A program made the position numbers and the translations under genes. Of a DNA stretch of 64,000 bases, positions 1-7,261 are shown in pieces (the first letter of the stretch is position 1; every line of letters begins with the position of its first letter). The DNA comes from Cellulomonas sp. (GTDB taxonomy: Bacteria; Actinomycetota; Actinomycetes; Actinomycetales; Cellulomonadaceae): contig NZ_JADGMY010000028.1 of the NCBI RefSeq assembly GCF_015234515.1, positions 293,988 through 357,987 of the forward strand. The letters run 5' to 3'. The notes beneath the pieces were generated by a model. It saw only the letters and a list, made by a program, of their open reading frames with translations, was not told where the DNA came from and did not search any database.

Positions 1-1
1 G

Positions 2-265
2 GGCTTCGTCAACACCGGGGGCTTCACCTCGACGATCGCCGGGGTGCTCGCCGTCGGAGTCGTGCTCGAGGCCGTCTCACCCCCGGGCGCCACCGTCTAC
101 TCCCTGGACGCGTACCGGCTCGCGTTCGCCGTGCTGCTGGTGCCGTGGGTCGTCGGCGTCCTCGGCGTGCTGCACAGCCGGCGCCGGACGCGCGTCGCGC
201 TGACCGAGGCCGGCACACCCGTGCCACCCCTGCGTGAGGCGCTGCGCCGCCGACGGTCGCCCTGA
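2..265 (+). CDS. MFS-type transporter, C-terminal fragment
   Basis: Only the last 87 codons are in the window; the gene begins before base 1. The visible part carries two hydrophobic stretches, roughly codons 12-22 and 38-57 of the fragment, followed by a basic cytoplasmic tail (SRRRTRVALTE, RRRRSP). A GGFTSTIAG motif precedes a membrane helix, and the general pattern is that of the final two helices of a major facilitator superfamily permease. No substrate can be assigned from this fragment. The fold call rests on overall character rather than a decisive motif. Confidence 0.6.
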   Translation, partial: GFVNTGGFTSTIAGVLAVGVVLEAVSPPGATVYSLDAYRLAFAVLLVPWVVGVLGVLHSRRRTRVALTEAGTPVPPLREALRRRRSP

Positions 266-341
266 CGCCAGCCGGCTCTCGCCCCGTCCGCCACCGGTAC
301 GGGCGACGCGACGCACGCGACCAGCCCGATAGGTTCGGGCG

Positions 342-572
342 ATGGACCCGGTGGATCCCGCGCTCGCCGGCGTGCGCGCCTACCTCAGCCACCTCGACGG
401 GTGCGAGGTCGCCGTCCGGACCCTGTCGGGCGGCGAGTACGTCGGCCCGCTGTCGTGCCTGCTCTCGGGCAACGTGGTCTTCGTCGGGCCGTCCGGCGCA
501 GCGCCGTGCATCCGGATCGACGCGGTCGAGTCGGTGCTGCTCCTGCGCGGCGAGCCGGGCCGCTCGGGCTGA
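342..572 (+). CDS. Small hypothetical protein (76 aa)
   Basis: A 76-residue soluble protein with no signal peptide or membrane segment. The middle reads as short beta strands (CEVAVRTLSG, VVFVGPSGAAPCIRIDAV, SVLLLRGEP), which fits a small barrel-like domain, but I recognise no family. It starts with ATG 76 bases after the transporter stop and has normal high-GC codon use. Function unknown. Confidence 0.5.
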   Translation: MDPVDPALAGVRAYLSHLDGCEVAVRTLSGGEYVGPLSCLLSGNVVFVGPSGAAPCIRIDAVESVLLLRGEPGRSG

Positions 573-667
573 GACCGCCGCGACGCCCGCCGCGCCGCCG
601 ACCCGGGACCACCGCAGGCCCCGGGGCGGCGACGTGAGCCGGCAGGCATCGTGAGAACGCTCCCCCG

Positions 668-787
668 TCAGATCGCCTTGCAGCAGGGCGAGGCGACCAC
701 GACGGGCGCGGCCGACGCGGCGGACGCTCCGATCAGACCGGAGAGGGCGACGACGACGGCAACGGCGGCAACGGTGAGCTTGTTCAT
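668..787 (-). CDS. 39-residue secreted peptide, candidate signalling pro-peptide
   Basis: A short gene read right to left. A good ribosome site (gaagggg) lies about 8 bases before its ATG. The product starts MNK, then has a hydrophobic core (LTVAAVAVVVALSGLIG), then ASAASAA-P, a textbook Sec signal peptide with an A-x-A cleavage site. This leaves an exported tail of about 12-13 residues ending SPCCKAI, with two adjacent cysteines. It is the first gene downstream of the HTH-TPR regulator and on the same strand, the order seen for Phr and PapR pro-peptides. Function as a signal peptide is inference; a stray small secreted protein is the alternative. Confidence 0.6.
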   Translation of the reverse strand: MNKLTVAAVAVVVALSGLIGASAASAAPVVVASPCCKAI

Positions 788-806
788 GATGGAAACCCCT
801 TCGGGA

Positions 807-835
807 CAGCAGTGCCGGGCTGTCCGGCACTGCTG
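807..835 (-). promoter_or_regulatory. Perfect 12-bp stem-loop in the peptide gene leader
   Basis: The arms CAGCAGTGCCGG (807-818) and CCGGCACTGCTG (824-835) are perfectly complementary around a 5-base loop. The element ends 20 bases before the ATG of the 39-residue peptide gene. It could be a leader hairpin affecting translation, a dyad operator for the neighbouring HTH regulator, or a terminator after that regulator with no U-tract. Sequence alone does not decide. Confidence 0.6.
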
Positions 836-841
836 GCATCG

Positions 842-853
842 TCCCCATGGGGA
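842..853. promoter_or_regulatory. 12-bp perfect palindrome upstream of peptide gene
   Basis: TCCCCATGGGGA is an exact 12-bp palindrome 6 bases beyond the stem-loop. It lies in the 164-base gap between the HTH-TPR regulator and the peptide gene. Its size and place suit an operator for a dimeric XRE-type regulator. No convincing -10/-35 pair was found next to it, so this is a candidate only. Confidence 0.35.
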
Positions 854-951
854 TGTCGTGACCGCAATGACTCAGCCAACTCCGGGGTAGACGCGCCCAG
901 GTCCGGCGTCGCCCGGGCGTGTCGCGCACGGGTCCCGCCGCCTGCTTGCTC

Positions 952-2247
952 CTAGGGGTGCGTGGTCCCCACGCCCGCGGCGTCGAGCGCCCGCCGGTAC
1001 GCCTCGGCCACCGCGGCACGGTCGTCCCCGGCAGCCCGCAGCCGGTCACCGAGCCGGCGCCACGCGACCGCCGCCGGACGACCCGCCGGGACGAGGTCCA
1101 GGCGGTCCGCCACCTGCCGGTACGCCTTCACCGCTGCCGACCGCTCGCCGGACGCCAGCAGCGCGTCGCCCAGCGCCTCGTGCGCCGCGGCGGCGTCCCG
1201 CCGGTCACCGGCCGTGAACATGTCCGACGCGCGCGCGGCGTGCACGAGCGCCGCACGGTTCTGCCCGAGCAGCAGCAGGGCGCGCGAGCGGATGGTGGCC
1301 GCACGCGCCAGCTCGACCTGGGACTCGCCGACCTCGAGCGCCGTGGCCGCCGCGTCGAGCTCCACCAGCGCCTCCCGCGGGCGCGCGGGGGTGGCCGCGA
1401 GCAGGAGGTGCGCGAGGTCGAGCCGCAGCCGCGGCACGTCGCGCTCGGCCTCGTCGCCACCGGCGATCGCCAGCGCCGCACGCAGGTGCCCCAGCGCGTC
1501 CTGCGCGTCCCCGAGCGCGTCGTCGACGAACGCGAGGTTCCAGTGCACCGACCACACCGCGCGCGCCGATCCGTGGACGAGGGCGCGGGCGAGCAGGTCC
1601 CTGCCGCGCACCCGGGCGTAGGTGACGTCACCGCGCGCGACGTAGGCCCAGACGAGTGTCGACTCGAGACGGAAGATCTCGTCGGTGCCTGCCGCGCCGG
1701 TGGCGAGCGACGACAGGTGTGCCTCCCCCGCGCGGACGGCACCGTGCAGGTCGCCCAGCTCCGTCAGCGTCATGACCAGGCGGGTCGCGGCGTACGCGGC
1801 CTGCTGGGGACGGTGCCCGACCGTCAGCCGCCGCGTGGTGTCGGCGAGGACCTCCGCCGACGCCTCGAGGTCGCCCGCGACGTCGAGCGCCTCCGCGTGG
1901 GCGAGGAGCACCCGCGCGCTCTGGTCCACGTCGAGCGACTCCAGCTCGACGGTCGCCAGCTCGTCGACGGCCTCGGTCGCGCGACTCGCGCGCAGCAGCT
2001 GGCGCGCGCGCACGACCGACGCCTCGGACGCCAGGTACGCGGGTGAGCGCTCACCCTGCTCCAGGTACGTCGTCGTGACCCCCAGGGCGCGCGCGAGCCG
2101 CTCGAGGGCTCCGTCGCCGGGGCCCCGCACCCCGCGTTCCAGGTGGGACACGTAGCTGGGGTGCATGGACGCCGCGCGGGCGAGCTCGGCCTGCGACAGA
2201 CCGGAGCGCTCGCGGGCGTCGCGGATGCGTTCACTGACAGGATGCAC
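952..2247 (-). CDS. HTH-TPR transcriptional regulator (XRE family, RRNPP-like)
   Basis: Residues about 4-60 form an XRE-type helix-turn-helix (SERIRDARERSGLSQAELARAA..., PSYVSHLERGVRGP). The remaining ~365 residues are all-helical and rich in TPR-like units (for example AHEALGDALLASGERSAAVKAYRQV and AYRRALDAAG at the end). HTH followed by a long TPR domain is the architecture of peptide-sensing RRNPP regulators such as PlcR and PrgX. I chose GTG at 2247 because the HTH begins right after it; a longer frame upstream is arginine-rich and unlike coding sequence. The next gene on the strand is the tiny secreted peptide. Ligand and targets are inferred, not shown. Confidence 0.75.
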   Translation of the reverse strand: MHPVSERIRDARERSGLSQAELARAASMHPSYVSHLERGVRGPGDGALERLARALGVTTTYLEQGERSPAYLASEASVVRARQLLRASRATEAVDELATVELESLDVDQSARVLLAHAEALDVAGDLEASAEVLADTTRRLTVGHRPQQAAYAATRLVMTLTELGDLHGAVRAGEAHLSSLATGAAGTDEIFRLESTLVWAYVARGDVTYARVRGRDLLARALVHGSARAVWSVHWNLAFVDDALGDAQDALGHLRAALAIAGGDEAERDVPRLRLDLAHLLLAATPARPREALVELDAAATALEVGESQVELARAATIRSRALLLLGQNRAALVHAARASDMFTAGDRRDAAAAHEALGDALLASGERSAAVKAYRQVADRLDLVPAGRPAAVAWRRLGDRLRAAGDDRAAVAEAYRRALDAAGVGTTHP

Positions 2248-2302
2248 GGACTCACGATAGGGACCCGCCCTGCCGCACGGAAGAGGGGCCCCTGAACTCC
2301 CG

Positions 2303-3349
2303 TCACGGCGACGGTGACGCCCACCCCGCGGCGTCGCGGGGCGCCTGCGGCGGTCGGGGGCCGGGGAGGTGCCCCGCGGCACCTCCCGGCGTCGGGAGCG
2401 CGGCGGGGAACGACGGCGGCGCGGGCGCCGTCACGAGCCGCAGGTCGGCCACCCCCGTGCGTCGGACCAGCACCTCGACCAGCCCGACGTACACCAGCGT
2501 CGCGACCGTCGACTCCGCGAGCACGTCGAGGGGGATGTCGACCAGGTCGAGGTCCGCGAGGCCCACCGACCCCAGGCCGAAGACGAGGACGTTGTTCACC
2601 ACGTGCGCCGCGGCGGCCGCCTCGAGACCACCCGTCCGCCACACCAGCCAGCCCATCGCGAGCGCCCAGACCGCGGTGTCGACCATCGCGAGGTTGACGT
2701 AGGTGTGGCCGAGGACGAACAGCGGCACCGGCAGGACGATCGCGAAGGCGGGGTGCCGCAGCCACGCCCCCACCGTCTGGACGAGGTACCCGCGGAACAC
2801 GACCTCCTCGGCGACGCACTGCGCGGGCACGAGCAGCACGACGAGCACCAGGAGCGGCCACGTCGCGTCGTCGACGCGCGGCTGCCACGGGGAGCCCTCC
2901 GCCACGGCCCGCACGACCGCGATCGTCTGGACGACGACGGTGAGCGCCACGGAGAGCGCCAGGCACCGCGCCGCCCACCCCCAGCGGACGCGCCCGGTGA
3001 CGGAGGCCAGCAGACCGACGGGCCGCGCACCCAGCAGCCACGTCGCCACGAGGACCGCGGGGAGCATGGCGATGATCGTCAGCATCCCGAGCGCGAACGC
3101 GAGCGGGTCGCGCAGGTCCAGCACGTCGAGGCCCGCCAGGGTCTGCAGCCCGTCGGGTCCCGACGCCACGGCCGCGACCATCGTCAGCACGCTGCCGACC
3201 GCCAGCATGACGACGTAGAGCGCCAGCGCGACGACGCCGACGAGCAGGGGGCGCCACCACCGCGACCCCGGACGGGTGCGTCCCAGCCGGTGGTAGGCGT
3301 AGGCGCCGGGCGCCTCACGGGGGTCGACGACGACGTGCGCGCTGCTCAC
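2303..3349 (-). CDS. CPBP family intramembrane metalloprotease
   Basis: A 348-residue polytopic membrane protein. It has the CPBP/Abi signatures: EEVVFRG with the paired glutamates at 181-182, a second motif FVLGHTYVN with His215, and AHVVNN with His249, which together would bind the catalytic zinc. About seven to eight hydrophobic segments lie between residues 33 and 320; the N-terminus and a proline-rich C-terminal tail are probably cytoplasmic. GTG at 3349 was chosen because upstream codons look non-coding. The family processes prenylated or peptide substrates in other organisms; the substrate here is unknown. It lies upstream of the HTH-TPR gene on the same strand (56-base gap), so involvement in peptide maturation is possible but unproven. 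Confidence 0.85.
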   Translation of the reverse strand: MSSAHVVVDPREAPGAYAYHRLGRTRPGSRWWRPLLVGVVALALYVVMLAVGSVLTMVAAVASGPDGLQTLAGLDVLDLRDPLAFALGMLTIIAMLPAVLVATWLLGARPVGLLASVTGRVRWGWAARCLALSVALTVVVQTIAVVRAVAEGSPWQPRVDDATWPLLVLVVLLVPAQCVAEEVVFRGYLVQTVGAWLRHPAFAIVLPVPLFVLGHTYVNLAMVDTAVWALAMGWLVWRTGGLEAAAAAHVVNNVLVFGLGSVGLADLDLVDIPLDVLAESTVATLVYVGLVEVLVRRTGVADLRLVTAPAPPSFPAALPTPGGAAGHLPGPRPPQAPRDAAGWASPSP

Positions 3350-3452
3350 CGGTCCATCGTGGCCGCAGCGCGCAGGACACGCATCGGTCGCGCGACCGAG
3401 CACCTCGGGAATGCGCTGCGCCCGCCGGGGCGCGTGCCCCTACGATCGCCGG

Positions 3453-3842
3453 ATGCTCGACGAGACGTGGGTGGAGCACCGCCGCAGCGGTGACCGTGAG
3501 CTGCTGGGCTGGGTGCGGCCGTCCGGCGACGGGTTCGTCGCCGTGGACCGGCTCGGGCGTGACGCCACCGGGCCCGTCGACTGGACCGACGCCGAGGACG
3601 CGCTCGAGGAGCGCGGGCTGCACTGGCTGGCCGACCTGTGGCAGCTCACGCGCGAGGACGGCACCGTGCTGCGGGTCCGGCTCGTCGAGGTGAGCCCGGC
3701 ACGGGTGGTCGTGCGCGTCGACGACATGGACGCGGCGGACGAGAGCGCCGTGGTGCGGCACGAGCTGCCGTTCCCGGCGCCCGCGTCGCTCGTGCCGTTC
3801 GCCGGTGACCCGTTCACGATCGACCCGGGACCGGCCGGCTGA
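3453..3842 (+). CDS. Conserved hypothetical protein (129 aa)
   Basis: A soluble acidic protein of 129 residues starting MLDETWVEHRRSGDRELLGWVRP. The sequence suggests mainly beta strands in two parts, with a WTDAEDALEERGLHWLADLW helix between them. No signal peptide, membrane helix or recognisable catalytic motif. ATG at 3453 is preferred over an upstream start whose extra residues are basic and atypical. It is diverged from the CPBP protease and lies ahead of the sensor kinase genes. Function unknown. Confidence 0.65.
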   Translation: MLDETWVEHRRSGDRELLGWVRPSGDGFVAVDRLGRDATGPVDWTDAEDALEERGLHWLADLWQLTREDGTVLRVRLVEVSPARVVVRVDDMDAADESAVVRHELPFPAPASLVPFAGDPFTIDPGPAG

Positions 3843-3847
3843 CGCGG

Positions 3848-3885
3848 GGACGACCCGAGCGGGGCGCGGCGTGAGGGGGTCGTCC
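3848..3885. terminator. Candidate stem-loop terminator
   Basis: GGACGACCC (3848-3856) pairs with GGGTCGTCC (3877-3885) across a 20-base GC-rich loop, starting 5 bases after the stop of the 129-residue protein. No U-tract follows, as is usual in high-GC actinobacteria. The loop is long, so confidence is low. Confidence 0.35.
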
Positions 3886-3927
3886 GTGCGACCGATCCGG
3901 CGGGCCCGCCGGTCGACCTAGCATCAC

Positions 3928-5196
3928 GTGGTGACCACGACGCCCGCCGCCTCCGAGGCGACCCCGAGCCGGGCGCGGCGCGTGTGGGCGCACACGTGGC
4001 GGCTGCTGATCGCGGTCGGTGTCGGCGGCTCGTCGGGGCTCCTGGTCTACGGCCTGGGTCTGGGCCCGGACCTCCAGGAGATGCCCGAGCCGATCGTCCG
4101 CCCGACCGCGGCGACGTGGTTCTTCGTCGACGTCCTGTGCCTCCTGGTGTGCGCGCCCCTGTACGTGGTGCGCAAGCGTGCACCCCTGGTGATCACGGGC
4201 ATCATCGTCGTCCTGGGGTCGTTCTCGCTGTTCTCCGCGGGCCTCGTGATCTTCGCCGTGGTGTCGCTCGCGACACGGCGGCAGTGGCGGGAGATCGGCG
4301 CGGTCGCTGCGCTGTGGTGCGGCGCCACCCTGGTGAGCGAGCGCGTGCTGAGCCAGTGGGTCATGGCGTCGGAGCCCTTCCCCGGCCAGCGCGCGTGGGC
4401 GGTCGCGGCCCAGCTCGTGTTCAGTGCGCTGGTCGTGGTGACCGGGATGTTCATCGGGGGCCGGCGCGCGCTCGTGGCCTCGCTGCGCGAGCAGGCGGCG
4501 ATCGCGCGCCGCGAGGCCGACGCCCGCGACGACGGCGCCCGCGCAGCCGAACGCAACCGCATCGCCCGGGAGATGCACGACGTGCTGGCCCACCGCCTGT
4601 CCCTGGTCGCCCTGCACTCCGGCGCCCTGGAGTACCGCGCCGGGCTGGACCCCGAGCAGGTCCGCGAGACCGCCGCCGTCGTGCGCGAGAACGCCCACGA
4701 GGCCCTCGGAGAGCTGCGCGAGGTCCTGGGCCTGCTGCGCGACACCACCGCCACCGACGAGCAGTCCCGCCCCCAACCCACGTTCGCGCAGGTCGACGAG
4801 CTCGTCGAGGGCACCCGCGCCGCCGGGTCCCCCGTCACGTTCGTCCTGGACCGCGTCGGCGAGGACGACCTGACCCGCCTGCCCGTCTCGACCAGCCGCC
4901 ACCTGTACCGCGTCGTGCAGGAGACCTTGACCAACGCCCGCAAGCACGCCCCCGGCGCCCCCGTGCACGTGCGCCTGCACGGCGCCCCCGGCGAACGCAT
5001 CACCCTCGAGGTCACCAACCCCGTCCCCGACACCGCACCCCCCGCCCCCCTGCCCACCTCCGGCTGGGGCCTGACCGGCCTGGCCGAACGGCTGCGGCTG
5101 ACGGGCGGCGAGCTCGACGCCGGGCGGCGTGCCGACGGGACGTTCATCGTGCAGGCATGGCTGCCCTGGGCGGCCCCGACGGAAGGACACGCGTGA
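3928..5196 (+). CDS. Two-component sensor histidine kinase, NarL/DesK type (copy 1)
   Basis: A 422-residue membrane kinase. The N-terminal ~175 residues hold five or so hydrophobic segments, forming a membrane sensor with little extracellular loop. The HisKA_3 dimerisation helix follows with the phospho-accepting His217 in AREMHDVLAHRLSLVA. An HATPase domain carries the N-box (ETLTNARKHAPG) and GWGLTGLAERL. Two adjacent GTG codons (3928 and 3931) can start it. The stop overlaps the start of the response regulator (GTGA), so the two are translationally coupled. The catalytic half is almost identical to that of the kinase at 5944-7212, while the membrane half differs. Confidence 0.9.
   Translation: MVTTTPAASEATPSRARRVWAHTWRLLIAVGVGGSSGLLVYGLGLGPDLQEMPEPIVRPTAATWFFVDVLCLLVCAPLYVVRKRAPLVITGIIVVLGSFSLFSAGLVIFAVVSLATRRQWREIGAVAALWCGATLVSERVLSQWVMASEPFPGQRAWAVAAQLVFSALVVVTGMFIGGRRALVASLREQAAIARREADARDDGARAAERNRIAREMHDVLAHRLSLVALHSGALEYRAGLDPEQVRETAAVVRENAHEALGELREVLGLLRDTTATDEQSRPQPTFAQVDELVEGTRAAGSPVTFVLDRVGEDDLTRLPVSTSRHLYRVVQETLTNARKHAPGAPVHVRLHGAPGERITLEVTNPVPDTAPPAPLPTSGWGLTGLAERLRLTGGELDAGRRADGTFIVQAWLPWAAPTEGHA
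4444..5030 (+). repeat. Duplicated kinase catalytic block, copy 1
   Basis: About 590 bases encoding the DHp and ATPase domains recur at 6442-7028, offset by exactly 1,998 bases. From about 4573 to 5001 I see no mismatch; a handful of differences lie at the edges. This means recent duplication or ongoing gene conversion. Confidence 0.9.
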
Positions 5197-5891
5197 CGAC
5201 GACGGCGGCGGAGCAGATGACGGATCAGGCGGTGCGACCGACGGTGCGGGTGGTGCTGGTCGACGACGAGACGCTGGTGCGGGTCGGCCTGCGGCTCATC
5301 CTCGGGGCGGACCCGGCCATCGAGGTGGTCGGTGAGGCCGGCGACGGGCTGGACGCGCTCGACGTGGTGCAGCGGACGTCGCCCGACGTGGTGCTCATGG
5401 ACATCCGCATGCCGCGGCTGGACGGCCTCGCCGCGACGGAGCGGCTGCTGGCCGCGCAGCCCGACGCGCGCGTGGTGATCCTCACGACGTTCGACACCGA
5501 CGAGATGGTGCTGGGCGCGCTGCGCCTGGGGGCCGCGGGGTTCCTGCTCAAGGACACCCCGCCGGCGGAGATCGTCCGCCACGTCCTCGACGCGGGCGCC
5601 GGCCGCACCACCCTGTCGCCGTCGGTGACCGACCGCCTCATCGCGTCGGTCACGCAGCGTCCGCGCGACGAGCGTCGGACGGCCGCACGCGCACGCCTCG
5701 ACGACCTCACCGACCGTGAGCGGGACGTCGCCCGGGCGATCGGGCGCGGCCTGTCGAACAACGAGATCGCCTCGGAGCTGTTCATCACCGTGGCGACCGT
5801 GAAGACGCACATCAGCCGCATCCTGGAGAAGATGCCGGCCGACAACCGCACCCACATCGCGATCTGCGTGCACGAGGCGGGTGACGTGTGA
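5193..5891 (+). CDS. LuxR/NarL-family response regulator
   Basis: A 232-residue regulator. The receiver domain spans about residues 18-135, with acidic pocket DDE (24-26), phospho-acceptor Asp70 in VVLMDIRMPRLDG, and the conserved Thr and Lys in ILTTFDTDE and FLLKDTPP. A GerE-type HTH follows (LTDRERDVARAIGRGLSNNEIASELFI...ATVKTHISRIL). The GTG start overlaps the stop of kinase copy 1; an in-frame ATG at 5217 is an alternative. It ends 52 bases before kinase copy 2 and is the only receiver in the cluster, so both kinases probably feed it. Targets unknown; no ABC transporter, a common partner, lies beside it. Confidence 0.9.
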   Translation: MTTTAAEQMTDQAVRPTVRVVLVDDETLVRVGLRLILGADPAIEVVGEAGDGLDALDVVQRTSPDVVLMDIRMPRLDGLAATERLLAAQPDARVVILTTFDTDEMVLGALRLGAAGFLLKDTPPAEIVRHVLDAGAGRTTLSPSVTDRLIASVTQRPRDERRTAARARLDDLTDRERDVARAIGRGLSNNEIASELFITVATVKTHISRILEKMPADNRTHIAICVHEAGDV

Positions 5892-5943
5892 GGTCGACCG
5901 CGCGACTGGTCCGCGTCACTCGCGGCGCACGCGACGTGCCCGC

Positions 5944-7212
5944 ATGACCAGCCCTGTGGGACCGCCGCGGCCCAGCCGTGCGCGGCGCGTGTGGGCGCAC
6001 ACGTGGCGTCTGCTCGTTGCGGTCCCGGGCGGTCTGCTCGTCGGCCTGATCACCTACGGGACGGCCCTCGAGGCCTACCCCGCGATGGAGACCAGCGTGC
6101 GGGCCGCGGTCTGGTTCGCCCTCGACGCCCTGTGCCTGATGGTGTGCGCCGTCCTGTACGTCCTGCGGCGCCGCGCACCGCTCGCGGTGACAGGCACCGT
6201 GGTCACGATCGGCTCGTTCTCGTCGTTCTCCATCGGGATCACGACCCTCGCGGTCGTCTCCCTCGCGACGCGGCGGCGCTGGGCGGAGATCGTGCCGGTG
6301 GCGCTCCTGTGGTTCGGCGCCTCCCTCGTCGGTGAGCGCGCGATCAGCACCTACGTCACGGACCCGGGCGGGGAGATGACCCACCTCGACCTGACGGTGG
6401 TGGCCGTGCAGGTGGTGTTCGTCGCGCTGGTGGTGGTGACGGGGATGTTCATCGGGGGCCGGCGCGCGCTCGTGGCCTCGCTGCGCGAGCAGGCCGCGAT
6501 CGCGCGGCGCGAGGCCGACGCCCGCGACGACGGCGCCCGCGCCGCCGAACGCAACCGCATCGCCCGCGAGATGCACGACGTGCTGGCCCACCGCCTGTCC
6601 CTGGTCGCCCTGCACTCCGGCGCCCTGGAGTACCGCGCCGGGCTGGACCCCGAGCAGGTCCGCGAGACCGCCGCCGTCGTGCGCGAGAACGCCCACGAGG
6701 CCCTCGGAGAGCTGCGCGAGGTCCTGGGCCTGCTGCGCGACACCACCGCCACCGACGAGCAGTCCCGCCCCCAACCCACGTTCGCGCAGGTCGACGAGCT
6801 CGTCGAGGGCACCCGCGCCGCCGGGTCCCCCGTCACGTTCGTCCTGGACCGCGTCGGCGAGGACGACCTGACCCGCCTGCCCGTCTCGACCAGCCGCCAC
6901 CTGTACCGCGTCGTGCAGGAGACCTTGACCAACGCCCGCAAGCACGCCCCCGGCGCCCCCGTGCACGTGCGCCTGCACGGCGCCCCCGGCGAACGCATCG
7001 CCCTCGAGGTCACCAACCCCGTCCCCACCACCGCACCCACCGCCGCCCTGCCCACCTCCGGCTGGGGCCTGACCGGCCTCGCCGAACGGCTGGACCTCAC
7101 CGGCGGGGAGCTCGAGGCGGGGCGGCAGCCGGACGGGACCTTCGTCGTGCGGGCGTCGTTGCCCTGGGTGGTGCCCGCCGACGAGCACGCCACGACGTCG
7201 TCGGGCGTGTGA
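5944..7212 (+). CDS. Two-component sensor histidine kinase, NarL/DesK type (copy 2)
   Basis: Same length (422 aa) and domain order as the kinase at 3928-5196. The N-terminal ~170 residues have a different sequence but a similar pattern of hydrophobic helices, and even share the RPSRARRVWAHTWRLL opening. The catalytic half (AREMHDVLAHRLSLVA, ETLTNARKHAPG, GWGLTGLAERLDLTGG) is nearly identical in DNA to copy 1. Start ATG at 5944 gives the matching opening; an earlier in-frame ATG would overlap the regulator gene. A strong stem-loop follows the stop at once. Likely a second input, with a different stimulus, to the same response regulator. Confidence 0.9.
   Translation: MTSPVGPPRPSRARRVWAHTWRLLVAVPGGLLVGLITYGTALEAYPAMETSVRAAVWFALDALCLMVCAVLYVLRRRAPLAVTGTVVTIGSFSSFSIGITTLAVVSLATRRRWAEIVPVALLWFGASLVGERAISTYVTDPGGEMTHLDLTVVAVQVVFVALVVVTGMFIGGRRALVASLREQAAIARREADARDDGARAAERNRIAREMHDVLAHRLSLVALHSGALEYRAGLDPEQVRETAAVVRENAHEALGELREVLGLLRDTTATDEQSRPQPTFAQVDELVEGTRAAGSPVTFVLDRVGEDDLTRLPVSTSRHLYRVVQETLTNARKHAPGAPVHVRLHGAPGERIALEVTNPVPTTAPTAALPTSGWGLTGLAERLDLTGGELEAGRQPDGTFVVRASLPWVVPADEHATTSSGV
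6442..7028 (+). repeat. Duplicated kinase catalytic block, copy 2
   Basis: Partner of the block at 4444-5030. Differences cluster at both ends, for example at 5002/7000 where ATC ACC became ATC GCC. The core of roughly 430 bases is identical. Confidence 0.9.
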
Positions 7213-7213
7213 T

Positions 7214-7258
7214 GCGGCCGCGCCCGTCGAGGACGACGAGGAGGACGGGCGCGGCCGC
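7214..7258. terminator. Bidirectional stem-loop terminator
   Basis: A perfect 15-bp stem: GCGGCCGCGCCCGTC (7214-7228) with its complement at 7244-7258, around a 15-base loop. It fills the 49-base gap between the convergent kinase and beta-xylosidase genes and can act in both directions. No U-tract is present. Confidence 0.8.
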
Positions 7259-7261
7259 GGT

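Noticed and set aside
3928..7212. Bacitracin-type ABC transporter module with the two kinases
   Set aside because: No ABC transporter genes are adjacent, and kinases of this class work with many kinds of target.
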